Shown here: positions 1 through 9,026 of the stretch, one piece after another | Layout of the letters: each line of letters opens with the position of its first letter | Position numbering within the stretch: the first letter of the stretch is position 1 | Origin: Myxococcus virescens | GTDB lineage: Bacteria > Myxococcota > Myxococcia > Myxococcales > Myxococcaceae | Direction of reading: 5' to 3' | Assembly: GCF_900101905.1 (NCBI RefSeq) | Contig: NZ_FNAJ01000003.1 | Span: forward strand, 310,001-374,000 | DNA length: 64,000 bases | The notes under the pieces: model-generated | What the model was told of the DNA's origin: nothing | The model's input: the letters and a program-made list of their open reading frames with translations, nothing else | Database searches by the model: none | Program-made: the position numbers and the translations under genes

Positions 1-1281
1 GTGGCGGTGGGCGACTTTGGCACGGGCGGCTCGAACCAGAAGAAGGTCGCCGCGGCCATGGTCAAGCGGCAGGCGGAGCTGTTCGTCGCGCTGGGGGACA
101 ACGCCTACGCCGATGGCACCGAGGCGGAAATCCAGAACAACCTCTTCGTGCCCATGGAGGCCCTGCTGGCCCAGGTGCCGTTCTTCGCGGCGCTCGGCAA
201 CCATGAGTACGTGACGAACCAGGGGCAGCCCTACCTGGACAACCTCTACCTGCCCACCAACAACCCCGAGGGCACGGAGCGCTACTACTCGTTCGACTGG
301 GGCCACGTGCACTTCGTGGCGCTCGACTCCAACTGCGCCGTGGGACTGGCGTCGGCGGACCGTTGCACGCGGGACGCACAGAAGGCGTGGCTGGAGCGGG
401 ACCTCGCGGGGTCGACGCAGCCGTGGAAGATTGTCTTCTTCCACCACCCGCCCTGGTCCAGCGGCGAGCACGGCTCGCAGCTCTCCATGCGCCGCCACTT
501 CGGCCCCATCATGGAGAAGTACGGCGTGGACCTGGTGCTCACCGGGCACGACCACAACTACGAGCGCAGCAAGCCCATGAAGGGTGACGCCATCGCCGGG
601 GCTGGCGAAAAGGGAATCCCCTACCTCGTGGTGGGCGGCGGCGGCGCGACGCTGAGGAAGCTCCCCGGCAGCAAGCCGGACTGGAGCGTCATCCGCGACA
701 ACCAGGCCTATGGCTTCCTCGACGTGACGGTGGTCGACGGCACGCTCACCGCGCAGTTGCTCGGGGTGAACGGAGACACCGTGGACCGCTTCACGCTCCA
801 GAAGGAGCTGCCTCCGCAGGAACAGCTTCCCGAAGGTGAGCTGACGCTCGCCGTGGAGGGCGAGCGGGGCGTGGCCCCTCACCGCGCCTTCTTCCGGGCC
901 ACGCCGTCCCTCGAGGCCGCCACGGTGACCTGGGATTTCGGCGACGGTGGCACGGCCGAGGGCGAGGTCGCCGAGTACGTCTTCGCGATTCCCGGGCAGT
1001 ACACGGTGACGGCCACCGCCACCCAGGGCACGGTGAAGCAGACGGCCACCGCCCTGGTCCAGGTGGCGGAGACTCCCGGTGAGGGGCCCCAGACGCCGGA
1101 CTCCGGCACGACGGACCCGGGCTCACCGAATCCCCGCCCGGGGCTTCCGGATTCTCCCGGCACCCCGGATGACGGCATGAGCAGCTCGAGCGGTGGCTGC
1201 GCCGCGGGCCCCACCGCCACCCTCCTCCCGGCGGCCCTGGCCCTGCTGGCCGCGGGTCTGCTCCACCGGCGCCGCGAGTAG
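1..1281 (+). CDS. Secreted metallophosphoesterase with PKD domain and C-terminal sorting tail (5' truncated)
   Basis: This is a calcineurin-like phosphoesterase of the purple acid phosphatase type. The metal-binding motifs appear in order: GDFG at residues 4-7, GDN at 32-34, GNHE at 66-69, HH at 148-149 and GHDH at 182-185. A PKD-like fold follows around residues 280-352, with WDFGDG at 311-316. The C-terminus has a Ser/Gly linker, a Cys in a GGC motif near residue 400, a hydrophobic helix and a terminal Arg cluster, the layout of MYXO-CTERM anchoring signals. The frame is open at base 1 and the first metal motif lies almost at once, so the signal peptide and true start are outside the window. 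The physiological substrate is unknown; surface anchoring after processing at the Cys is inferred. Confidence 0.85.
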   Translation: MAVGDFGTGGSNQKKVAAAMVKRQAELFVALGDNAYADGTEAEIQNNLFVPMEALLAQVPFFAALGNHEYVTNQGQPYLDNLYLPTNNPEGTERYYSFDWGHVHFVALDSNCAVGLASADRCTRDAQKAWLERDLAGSTQPWKIVFFHHPPWSSGEHGSQLSMRRHFGPIMEKYGVDLVLTGHDHNYERSKPMKGDAIAGAGEKGIPYLVVGGGGATLRKLPGSKPDWSVIRDNQAYGFLDVTVVDGTLTAQLLGVNGDTVDRFTLQKELPPQEQLPEGELTLAVEGERGVAPHRAFFRATPSLEAATVTWDFGDGGTAEGEVAEYVFAIPGQYTVTATATQGTVKQTATALVQVAETPGEGPQTPDSGTTDPGSPNPRPGLPDSPGTPDDGMSSSSGGCAAGPTATLLPAALALLAAGLLHRRRE

Positions 1282-1411
1282 GGCCTCCCCGCCCCAGGTC
1301 CCCCGCTCCCTCCTCCTGACGTCACACGGCGGCGGGGCGGGCGTCCGCCGGGGCGGATTTGCTTTCCGCGCTTGTCAACCCGGCCCGAGGAATGCAAAGC
1401 CGCATTCCGTC

Positions 1412-2830
1412 ATGGCCACCCAACGCAAGTCCCGCCCGCACTCGCGGTCGGCCCCGAAGAAGTCCGGCGCTCCGTCCGGGAAGAAGCCCTCCCCCTCCGA
1501 GCGGCCCGAGCGGCCCCTGCGAGAAGACCTGGTCCTCCAGGCCTGCCTGGAGGCGTACGGCTCGGTCCGGCACGAGGGCCGCATGGCCGACCGCGCGCTG
1601 GACTTCACCCTGCGCCGCAAGGCCAACCTCTACTCCAACGAGCGCCGCGCCGTGGCCGAGCGCGTCTACGGCCTGCTGCGCCGCCAGCGGACGGTGGACT
1701 TCCTGCTGTCTCGCGCCCACCCGCGCTTCGACAGCCTGGAGACCTCGCGCCAGGACGTGCTCCGGTTGGCCGCCTCGCGCGTCCTCTACGGCGAGCCCCA
1801 CGGCCTGGTGGCCCGCCAGTCCGCGCTGGCGCCCCCGGATGCGCAAGCCCTGGGTGCCCTTCCCGAAGCCGCCGCCGCCCTGGAGGCCCTGCCCGCCCGC
1901 GAGCGCTTCCCCATCGCCGCGTCGCTGCCGGACTTCCTCGCCGACCGCTTCCTCCAGACGTTCGGCCGGGATGCCGCTCGCGCCGCGGAGGCGATGAACG
2001 AGCGCGCCCCGCTGGTCGCCCGCGCCAACCTCCTCAAGGGGGACCGCGACGCGCTGGCGCAGCGGCTGAAAGCGGAGACGGTGGACGTCAAGCCCACGCC
2101 GCTGTCGCCCATGGGCCTGGTGCTGGAGACGCGCATCAACGCCTTCTCCCTGGAGAGCTTCCGCGAAGGCATGCTGGAGCTCCAGGACGAGGGCAGCCAG
2201 TTGCTCGGCATGCTGGTGGATGCGCCGCCCACGCGCGTGGTGGATGCGTGCGCGGGGGCCGGCGGCAAGACGCTGCAGCTCGCCGCGCAGATGAAGAACC
2301 GGGGTGACTTGCACGCCCTGGACATCGATGAGCGCCGCATGGAGGACCTGAAGAAGCGCGCGCGCCGCGCGGGGGTGCACAACGTGCGCGCCCAGCTCAT
2401 CCCCCACGAGGGCCCGGATGCCGACGCCGCGCTGACGCCCCTCAAGGGCAAGGCGGACCGGGTGCTGGTGGACGCGCCGTGCAGCGGCACCGGCACCTTC
2501 CGCCGCAAGCCTGACGCGCGCTACCGCCTCACGCCGGAGGATTTGGAGATGCACGTGGGCCGGCAGAAGGCCCTGCTGGCGCGCTTCGCCACGCTGGTGA
2601 AGCCCGGCGGCCGGCTCATCTACGGCACGTGCAGCGTGCTGCGGGAGGAGAACGAGAACGTGGTGGAGGACTTCCTCGCGAAGCACCCCGAGTTCACGGT
2701 GAAGCCGGTGGCGGAGCTGCTGGGAGCGGAGCTGGCCGAGAAGGTCGGCCCCGGCCCCTTCCTCCGGCTGGCGCCTCACACCCACGGGACCGACGGATTC
2801 TTCGGCGCCGTCCTCGTCCGCGCGAAGTAA
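1412..2830 (+). CDS. RsmB/NOP-type rRNA cytosine-C5 methyltransferase
   Basis: This 472-aa protein is an SAM-dependent RNA m5C methyltransferase of the RsmB/NOL1/NOP2/Sun family, which in E. coli methylates C967 of 16S rRNA. After a basic, Ser/Lys-rich tail comes a NusB-like helical domain (about residues 40-180). The Rossmann catalytic part follows, with the SAM loop DACAGAGGKT, the PCSG motif that helps release product, and the TCSV motif bearing the nucleophilic Cys. I chose the ATG at 1412 because translation upstream is low-complexity and unlike the family. It may instead modify another RNA. It stands alone between the phosphoesterase and the M61 peptidase. Confidence 0.88.
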   Translation: MATQRKSRPHSRSAPKKSGAPSGKKPSPSERPERPLREDLVLQACLEAYGSVRHEGRMADRALDFTLRRKANLYSNERRAVAERVYGLLRRQRTVDFLLSRAHPRFDSLETSRQDVLRLAASRVLYGEPHGLVARQSALAPPDAQALGALPEAAAALEALPARERFPIAASLPDFLADRFLQTFGRDAARAAEAMNERAPLVARANLLKGDRDALAQRLKAETVDVKPTPLSPMGLVLETRINAFSLESFREGMLELQDEGSQLLGMLVDAPPTRVVDACAGAGGKTLQLAAQMKNRGDLHALDIDERRMEDLKKRARRAGVHNVRAQLIPHEGPDADAALTPLKGKADRVLVDAPCSGTGTFRRKPDARYRLTPEDLEMHVGRQKALLARFATLVKPGGRLIYGTCSVLREENENVVEDFLAKHPEFTVKPVAELLGAELAEKVGPGPFLRLAPHTHGTDGFFGAVLVRAK

Positions 2831-2860
2831 CCTGCGGCCGGGGGGAGAGAGACACTGCTC

Positions 2861-4636
2861 ATGCACCGTGCCGTCCGCTACCGCGTCTCCATGCCCCGGC
2901 CGCATACGCACCTGCTGGAGGTGGAAGCCTCCTTTCCAGGAGGCGCCAGCGTGCTGGACGCCGTGATGCCGGTGTGGACGCCCGGCAGCTACATGGTGCG
3001 GGAGTTCGCGCGGCAGGTGCAGGACATGACGGCCCATGCGCCGGACGGAACGCTCCTTCCGGTGCGGCGCGCGGACAAGCGCACCTGGCGGGTGGACGCG
3101 AAGGGCGTGGCCGTCACGCTGCGCTACCGCGTCTACGCCAACGAGCTGACGGTGCGCACCAACCACCTGGACGGCTCACACGCCTACTTCAACGGCGCCG
3201 CCACGTTCCTCTACACGGAGGACACGCGCGGGCTGGAGCATCACGTCACGGTGGACGCGCCCCCCGGCTGGCGGACCTTCTGCGCGCTGGGCCAGCGCGC
3301 AAGCACCTTCGTCGCCCAGGACTACGACGAACTGGTGGACAGCCCCTTCGAGGTCGGCCCTCACACGCCGCTCACCTTCAGTGTGGAGGGCGTGCCGCAC
3401 GAAGTCGTGGTGTGGGGCGACACGGTGCAGGACCCGGAGCGGCTGTGCGCGGACCTGAAGCGCATCTGCGAATGCCAGGCCCGCGTGTTCGGCGGCCTGC
3501 CCATGCCGCGCTACCTCATCCTGCTGTACCTGACGGACCGGGGCCGGGGCGGCCTGGAGCACAAAGCCAGCACCGCGCTGTTGTTCCCCCGCGTCGGACT
3601 CTCCACCCACCGCGGCTGGGAGGACCTGCTCACCCTGGTGGCGCATGAGTACTTCCACCTGTGGTTCATCAAGCGGGTGAAGCCGCGCGCGCTGGTGCCC
3701 TTCGACTACGCGAAGGAGAACTACACCTCGCTGCTGTGGGCCTTCGAGGGCTCCACGGCGTACTACGACAACCTCTTCGTGCGGCGCGCCGGGCTGATGT
3801 CCGCGCAGCGCTACCTCACGCGCCTGGGCGAAACGCTCACCGCGCTGCATGCCACGCCGGGGCGGCGCGTGCAGACGCTGGCGGAGGCGTCGCTGGTGAG
3901 CTGGGTGAAGCACTACCGCCCGGATGAGAACTCGCCCAACAGCGCCATCTCCTACTACCTCAAGGGCGAGGTCGTCTCCGCGCTGCTCGACCTGGAGATC
4001 CGCCGCGCCACCGGTGACGCCCGTGGCCTGGATGACGTCGTGCGCATCTTGTGGCAGCGCTACGGCGACGGCTCCGGCGTTCCCGAGGACGGCGTCGAAG
4101 CCGTGGCCAGCGAGGTGGCCGGTGTGGACCTGACGCCCTTCTTCGACCGGGCGCTGCGCACCACGCAGCCGTTGGACTACTCCGTCTTCTCCCACGTAGG
4201 CCTGGAGCTGAACTTCCGTCCGCGCGAGGCCGCCAGCGACAAGGGAGGCACGCCGCCGCGAGGCCGGGCGGGGGAAGGCAAGCCCAAGGGCTGGCTGGGC
4301 GTCACCACGCGGGGCAGTGGTACCGTGGCGGTGGTGATGGATGGCTCGCCCGCACAGGACTCGGGGCTCTACGTGGAGGACGAGCTGGTCGCGCTGAATG
4401 GCTGGAAGGTGGACGGCGCCACCCTGCTGTCCCGCTGCGAGGAGCGGAGGCCCGGCGAGACGGTGCGGCTCACGGTCTTCCGCCGCGACCGGCTGCTGGA
4501 AATCCCGGTGGTGCTGGGGACGAAGCCCGCGGAGGCGGCGTGGCTGTCCCGCGTGGAGCGCCCCACCGACGCCCAGAAGGCCGCCTATCAGGCGTGGCTC
4601 GGAAGCCCCTGGGAAGAGTCCCCTGGGCAGTCGTAG
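2861..4636 (+). CDS. M61 family (glycyl aminopeptidase-like) metallopeptidase with PDZ domain
   Basis: This 591-aa protein has the M61 layout: an N-terminal beta domain, a gluzincin catalytic domain and a C-terminal PDZ domain (about residues 480-565). The zinc motif HEYFH is at 262-266, followed by WFIKRVKP, typical of the family. The downstream Glu ligand is in the FEGST motif near 296. There is no obvious signal peptide, so a cytoplasmic location is likely, unlike secreted relatives. M61 enzymes remove N-terminal Gly or Ala from peptides; the substrate here is unknown. A purine-rich stretch (2840-2850) precedes the start. The next gene begins 11 bp after the stop. Confidence 0.9.
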   Translation: MHRAVRYRVSMPRPHTHLLEVEASFPGGASVLDAVMPVWTPGSYMVREFARQVQDMTAHAPDGTLLPVRRADKRTWRVDAKGVAVTLRYRVYANELTVRTNHLDGSHAYFNGAATFLYTEDTRGLEHHVTVDAPPGWRTFCALGQRASTFVAQDYDELVDSPFEVGPHTPLTFSVEGVPHEVVVWGDTVQDPERLCADLKRICECQARVFGGLPMPRYLILLYLTDRGRGGLEHKASTALLFPRVGLSTHRGWEDLLTLVAHEYFHLWFIKRVKPRALVPFDYAKENYTSLLWAFEGSTAYYDNLFVRRAGLMSAQRYLTRLGETLTALHATPGRRVQTLAEASLVSWVKHYRPDENSPNSAISYYLKGEVVSALLDLEIRRATGDARGLDDVVRILWQRYGDGSGVPEDGVEAVASEVAGVDLTPFFDRALRTTQPLDYSVFSHVGLELNFRPREAASDKGGTPPRGRAGEGKPKGWLGVTTRGSGTVAVVMDGSPAQDSGLYVEDELVALNGWKVDGATLLSRCEERRPGETVRLTVFRRDRLLEIPVVLGTKPAEAAWLSRVERPTDAQKAAYQAWLGSPWEESPGQS

Positions 4637-4647
4637 GCTTGGGGGCC

Positions 4648-6114
4648 ATGAGCCCCTCATCGCCCAACATCATTCCACCGGATGCGCCCCTGCCCCGCTG
4701 CCAGCGGCATCGGACCACCGTGGCCGGGTGGCGTTGCGAGAGGTGCAACGAAACGCTCTGCCCTGACTGCGTGGTGGGCCGGCGGGCCCAGACGGTGGAG
4801 CTGGTGGCGTGCGAGCGCTGCGGCGACGTGGCGCAGACCCTGCTCACCTCCCGCAGCCGGGTGTCCGTGGCGCAGCGGCTCAAGGGCGCGTGGCGCTATG
4901 TCTTCACCGCGTCCGGCTCGCAGGTCATTGTGGCGGTCAGCGTCTTCCTGGCGGCGCTCCGGTGGCTGGTGGAGCTGGCCATCTCCTTCTCGGCCCTCAT
5001 CCCGCTGACCATGTACGGAGGCGTCTTCTGGGGCACCTTCTTCACGCTCGCGCGGGACTCGGCGCGCGGCGAGACGGCGCTGCGCTCGCCCGACTACCGC
5101 GACTACTTCCATGACGCGGTCCTCCCCGGCCTCCGCGGCGTGGTGACCTTCGCCATCGTCTGGATGCCCGCGTTCCTCTACGTCACCGTGCTGCGCCCGC
5201 TCCTCCAAGAGGGGCGCTCGGCGCTCGGCGCGTGGATTCGGGGCCTGGACACCCCCGGGCTGCTGACAGTGGATCCGGTGCTGATCGGCCTGCTGCTGCT
5301 CGGCGTCCTCTGGCTGCCCGCGGCGCTCCTCATCACCGCCGCGCGCCAGCCCCTGCTGACCCTGTTCGACGTGCCCGGAACCCTTCGCATCGTCCGCCGC
5401 CTGGGCCGGGACTACACGCTGGTCGCCGGAACGCTGGTGGGCCTGGGCGTCCTCCACCTCATGACGCACGGGGTGGCGTTGCTGCTGCGCATGCTGGACC
5501 TCTTCGTCATCTCACGCGTGCTGGCCGAAGCCGTCACGCTGGTCATCCCCTTCACCGCCGCGCACGTGGTGGGACTGCTGCTGTACACGCGGGGCGATGC
5601 GCTGGGGTATGGCCTCGAGCAAGACTACCTGGACCCCGTGCTGGGCGACGCACAACCGAGCCGCAGGGCGCCGCCCCTGCGCGAAGCCGGTCCCATTCCC
5701 TTCACCGGAGCGGCGGCGACGGCCACCGAGACGGGAAGCGCCAACGACGACACCCTGGAGGCGCTGGCGGCCGCGGTGAACGCCCGCGATGTTCCACTCG
5801 CGATGTCGCTGTATGCCACCGTGCAGCAGCAACCGCGGCTGCGTGTGCCCCCGGAGCATCACCTGTTCGTCGGACAGGCCGCGGCCGTGGAAGGAAATTT
5901 CCCACTGGCGGTAGCGGCGTTGGAATCCGCGGCAGACACGGCGCCCGATGAGCCCACCGCCCCCCGTGCGTTGGTACTTCTGGCGCGTGTGTTGGGTGAA
6001 CGGATGCACGACGCGCCGCGCGCGGAAGAAGTCTACCGCTACGTGCTCCACCGTTACCCAGACACGGCAGCGGCACGCTTCGCGAGTGAACGCGTGTCTC
6101 CGACTTCCGACTGA
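4648..6114 (+). CDS. Membrane protein with N-terminal zinc finger and C-terminal TPR-like region
   Basis: The function is not recognised. The 488-aa protein begins with a Cys/His-rich, B-box-like zinc finger (about residues 18-60, including WRCERC, LCPDC and CERCG). A central part of about 90-330 holds several hydrophobic segments with short loops, consistent with four to six membrane spans. A soluble Ala-rich tail of about 370-480 reads as two or three TPR-like helix pairs. The architecture suggests a membrane-bound scaffold with cytoplasmic binding modules. No Shine-Dalgarno is visible, but TAGGCT lies 8 nt before the ATG, compatible with its own leaderless transcript even though the M61 gene ends only 11 bp upstream. 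Confidence 0.7.
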   Translation: MSPSSPNIIPPDAPLPRCQRHRTTVAGWRCERCNETLCPDCVVGRRAQTVELVACERCGDVAQTLLTSRSRVSVAQRLKGAWRYVFTASGSQVIVAVSVFLAALRWLVELAISFSALIPLTMYGGVFWGTFFTLARDSARGETALRSPDYRDYFHDAVLPGLRGVVTFAIVWMPAFLYVTVLRPLLQEGRSALGAWIRGLDTPGLLTVDPVLIGLLLLGVLWLPAALLITAARQPLLTLFDVPGTLRIVRRLGRDYTLVAGTLVGLGVLHLMTHGVALLLRMLDLFVISRVLAEAVTLVIPFTAAHVVGLLLYTRGDALGYGLEQDYLDPVLGDAQPSRRAPPLREAGPIPFTGAAATATETGSANDDTLEALAAAVNARDVPLAMSLYATVQQQPRLRVPPEHHLFVGQAAAVEGNFPLAVAALESAADTAPDEPTAPRALVLLARVLGERMHDAPRAEEVYRYVLHRYPDTAAARFASERVSPTSD

Positions 6115-6158
6115 TACAGACGTTGCCGCGCTCGCACGCCAGCATCACCCTTCACGGC

Positions 6159-6542
6159 ATGGTTCGCGCACGCTGGTTTTCGTGGCTCATCGGTTTCGGT
6201 CTCTTCGCGGCATGTGACCAGGCGCCTCGCATGGAGCGCGCGGTGGACGACTGCCAGGCGGAGCAGGTGTCGTTGAAGGTGGAGGTGCTGTCGGCGGAGG
6301 GCGCGCGCGTGCGCGGGGCGACAGTCACCGGCACCAACGTGACCTCCAACGTGAGCATCACCGGTGTGACAGACGACCAGGGCGTCAGCACCGCCATCAA
6401 CGAATCGCTCGCGCCCAGCGCGGTGCGAGTCGTGGCCACCGCGGGCGCCAAGGTGTCCGCGGCCCAGCAGGTGGAATGGGTGTGTGACGCCTGCAACTGC
6501 CAGCCAGAGCCGGCCACCCTCCAACTCCAGCTCAATCCGTAG
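6159..6542 (+). CDS. Small predicted lipoprotein with carboxypeptidase-regulatory-like fold
   Basis: This 127-aa protein starts with a short basic and hydrophobic signal ending in the lipobox LFAAC, so lipidation at that Cys is expected. The mature part has alternating strands with VEVLSAEGARVRGATV and VTDDQGVST, the pattern of CarboxypepD_reg/Ig-like beta sandwiches often found on bacterial surfaces. Two Cys near the end (CDACNC) may form a disulfide. I placed the start at the ATG directly before the signal rather than at the in-frame codon 36 nt upstream. The specific role is unknown. Confidence 0.7.
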   Translation: MVRARWFSWLIGFGLFAACDQAPRMERAVDDCQAEQVSLKVEVLSAEGARVRGATVTGTNVTSNVSITGVTDDQGVSTAINESLAPSAVRVVATAGAKVSAAQQVEWVCDACNCQPEPATLQLQLNP

Positions 6543-6816
6543 GACCCGCCCCGCGCGACGCTGAGACAACCGCTGTTTCATGGATTCATCTGAATGAACG
6601 CGAGGGAGGTTGTGCTCCACCCGCCCATGGAGTACGGCTGGTGACATGCGTGACGCTCGTCAGCCTTCCCCGCGTCTGGCCTCCCCTGCGTCCAGGGGGG
6701 CCCTCCAGCCGGCTTCCTCCGAGCACGGGGCCGCGGGGATGTGTTGCCGCTGCGAGCGCGTTCCCCGCGCAAGGGGTCCTGTCAGCCCACGTTCCAGGTA
6801 GGTCCGGGCCCTCATC
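6543..6816. other. Intergenic region before rnhB
   Basis: This is a 274-bp stretch without a convincing gene. The short open frames in it have no family features and cross one another. It presumably carries the rnhB promoter, but I could not assign clear promoter elements or a strong hairpin. Confidence 0.4.
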
Positions 6817-7698
6817 ATGTCCGCAGACACCGTGGAACAGTTGCTTCAGTGCGCGCTGTCCGAGCTGACCGCGCGCTTCGTCACCCAGGCCAACCCCGTC
6901 CCCACCGGCTTGCTGGAGGCGTTGGACGCGGACCCGCGCGCGGGCGCGCATGCGCTCGCCCGGCGCATCCGTTCACGCCAGGAGAAGAACCGCGCGGAGG
7001 GCCAGCGCATGCGCAAGCTGCTCCGTTTCGAGACGGAGCTCTGGGAGCAGGGCCACACGCACATCGCGGGTGTGGACGAGGCGGGCATGGCACCGCTGGC
7101 CGGGCCCGTCGTGGCCGCCGCGGCCGTGCTGCCCAAGGGTTTCCGGCTCAAGGGGCTGGATGACTCGAAGAAGATTCTCGACGCCGAGAAGCGCGAGTCG
7201 CTGGCCGAGGCCATCAAGCGCGACGCGGTGGCCTGGGCCGTGGGCCGCGCGGAGGTGGAGGAGATCGACCGCATCAACATCTACCACGCGGGCCTGCTGG
7301 CCATGCGCCGCGCGGTGGAGGGGCTGTCGGTGAAGCCGGACCACCTGCTGGTGGATGCTCGCACGGTGCCGGAGTGCTCGGTGCCGCAGAAGGGCATCAT
7401 CAAGGGGGACGCACTGTCTCTCAGCATCGCAGCGGCCTCCATCCTGGCGAAGACGACGCGTGACCGCTGGATGGCGGAGCTGGACGACCAGTACCCGGGT
7501 TATGGGCTCGCCGCACATAAGGGCTACCCCACGCCGCAGCACCTGCAGGCGCTGCGTGAAAAGGGCGTGCTGCCCATCCACCGACGCAGCTTCGCGCCGG
7601 TGCGCGAGGCCCTGGGCCTGCCGACCGGCTCACCGCCTTCCGCCCTCCAGGCGGAGCTGTTCCCCGAGGCCCCTTCCCGGACAGGGGTGAAGTCATGA
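6817..7698 (+). CDS. rnhB: Ribonuclease HII, long form, with altered GRG motif
   Basis: RNase HII cuts the RNA strand of RNA-DNA hybrids and excises misincorporated ribonucleotides. The 293-aa protein has an N-terminal helical extension (about residues 1-80) like that of Bacillus subtilis RnhB, with a DADPRAG segment. The catalytic domain follows: VDEAG at 86-90, LDDSK, LLVDA, the [14 protein letters not shown] block and KTTRD, so the acidic active-site residues appear intact. The C-terminal HKGYPTP and HRRSFAPV blocks are typical. The unusual point is that the near-invariant G-R-G after the catalytic DE is G-M-A at 90-92, in a segment that contacts the RNA-DNA junction. The next gene overlaps by 4 bp (ATGA). 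Confidence 0.92.
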   Translation: MSADTVEQLLQCALSELTARFVTQANPVPTGLLEALDADPRAGAHALARRIRSRQEKNRAEGQRMRKLLRFETELWEQGHTHIAGVDEAGMAPLAGPVVAAAAVLPKGFRLKGLDDSKKILDAEKRESLAEAIKRDAVAWAVGRAEVEEIDRINIYHAGLLAMRRAVEGLSVKPDHLLVDARTVPECSVPQKGIIKGDALSLSIAAASILAKTTRDRWMAELDDQYPGYGLAAHKGYPTPQHLQALREKGVLPIHRRSFAPVREALGLPTGSPPSALQAELFPEAPSRTGVKS

Positions 7699-8330
7699 GC
7701 GCCGACCGGGACATCGACGAGTGGATGGCCGCGCGAGGCATCACCCTGCCCGAGGCCCGCGCTCGCACCCGCGCGGTGCTGGAGGAAGTGGGCCTCACCC
7801 GCCCCGGCCGCCAGCGAATGAGCGAGCCCAAGCTGCTCAAGGCGGCGGAGCTGCTGACGGGGCGCTTCTTCGCCGTGTGCGCGGACAGCGCGTGCCTCAA
7901 GGTCGCGCAGGCCAGCGGGCGTGAGCCGATGCGTATCGAGCCACGGCTGCACTGTGAGCGCTGTGGCGGCTCGGCCAACCGCCGCGCGGAGGTGGCCTTC
8001 GTGGAGGCCTGCCAACGCTACGGCGTGCGCCGCGTGGTGGTGGTGGGTGGCTCGCCGGCCGTGCGCGAGGAGCTGGAGGCGAAGCTGGGCCACCAGATTG
8101 ACTTGCGGATGGTGGACGGCACGGAACGCCGCACGGCGGACCGCGCCCGCAGCGACCTGGACTGGGCGGACCTGGTGCTGGTGTGGGGCGCCACGGAGCT
8201 GCACCACAAGGTCAGCGGCCACTACACGCACGGTGGGCCGGCCTACAGCCACAAGGTGGTGCACGTCGTGAAGCGGGGCGTGGCCGCGCTGTTGGAAGAA
8301 GGCATCACCCACCTGGAGCGGACGCGCTGA
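7695..8330 (+). CDS. DUF2325-like protein with zinc-ribbon-like cysteines
   Basis: This 211-aa protein has two parts. Residues 1-105 are helical and then Cys-containing (CADSAC, then HCERCGG), suggesting a small metal site. Residues 110-211 form an alpha/beta domain beginning [10 protein letters not shown], with [15 protein letters not shown] near its middle. This matches the DUF2325 pattern of a GG loop followed by a strand ending in a His-containing segment. It overlaps rnhB by 4 bp, so the two are translationally coupled and probably co-expressed. No enzymatic activity can be assigned. Confidence 0.65.
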   Translation: MSADRDIDEWMAARGITLPEARARTRAVLEEVGLTRPGRQRMSEPKLLKAAELLTGRFFAVCADSACLKVAQASGREPMRIEPRLHCERCGGSANRRAEVAFVEACQRYGVRRVVVVGGSPAVREELEAKLGHQIDLRMVDGTERRTADRARSDLDWADLVLVWGATELHHKVSGHYTHGGPAYSHKVVHVVKRGVAALLEEGITHLERTR

Positions 8331-8371
8331 GTGCTGGACTCAGGCGACGCGCCAAAGCGACGCTTGAGTCC

Positions 8372-9001
8372 ATGACGACCGAGTTCATCCTGCTCCGTCA
8401 CGGAGAGACGGAGTGGAACTCCCTGGGGCGCCTCCAGGGACATCAGGACAGCACCCTGAGCCACGTGGGCCTGCGCCAGGCGGATGCCCTGGCCGCGCGC
8501 CTGGCGCCCGTCCGTTTCTCGGCGCTCTATTGCAGCGACCTGGGACGGGCGCAGGAGACGGCGCGGCGCATCGCCACCCGCACGGGCCACACCGTCCAGA
8601 CCGACCCCCGCCTGCGCGAACGGGGACTGGGCATCCTGGAAGGCCTCACCCGGGACGAGGCACGCCAGAAGCACCCGGACATATTCGCCGCGTACTCCGG
8701 TGGCGCGCCGGACTACATCGTCCCCGGCGGGGAGAGCACGTCCCAACGGCTGCGCCACGCGGTGGAGTGCCTGGAGGAACTGGGCGCGCGCCACCGGGGC
8801 GAACGGCTGGTGGTGGTGACCCACGGAGGCGTGCTCAGCCTCTTGTTCCGCCACAGCCTGGGGATTCCGCACGCGGCGCCGCGCACCTTCTCCGTGCTCA
8901 ACGCCGGGTGGAACCAATTCGACTACCACGAAGGTGCGTGGCGGCTGGTGACGTGGGGTGACGTCACCCACCTGCGTGCCGCCAGCCTCGACGACACCTG
9001 A
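8372..9001 (+). CDS. Histidine phosphatase family protein (phosphoglycerate mutase-like)
   Basis: This is a 209-aa branch-1 histidine phosphatase. The phospho-acceptor motif LLRHGETEWN is near the N-terminus, the second catalytic Arg is in SDLGRAQETA, the acid is in RERGLGILEG, and the second His is in VVTHGGV. The GILEG segment and length fit cofactor-dependent phosphoglycerate mutase-like phosphatases such as CobC or GpmB types. There is no cobalamin gene nearby to support the CobC reading, so the substrate is open. The ATG was chosen because it starts right before the core domain; no clear Shine-Dalgarno is visible. It converges on the oxoamine synthase gene with a 25-bp gap. Confidence 0.85.
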   Translation: MTTEFILLRHGETEWNSLGRLQGHQDSTLSHVGLRQADALAARLAPVRFSALYCSDLGRAQETARRIATRTGHTVQTDPRLRERGLGILEGLTRDEARQKHPDIFAAYSGGAPDYIVPGGESTSQRLRHAVECLEELGARHRGERLVVVTHGGVLSLLFRHSLGIPHAAPRTFSVLNAGWNQFDYHEGAWRLVTWGDVTHLRAASLDDT

Positions 9002-9026
9002 GCGCCCGCGCGGACGCGCGTGGTGG

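Noticed and set aside
1322-3166. Long minus-strand open frame opposite the methyltransferase and peptidase genes
   Set aside because: It is created by the G/C codon bias of the real genes on the other strand; its translation is His/Arg/Gly-rich low complexity and matches no family.
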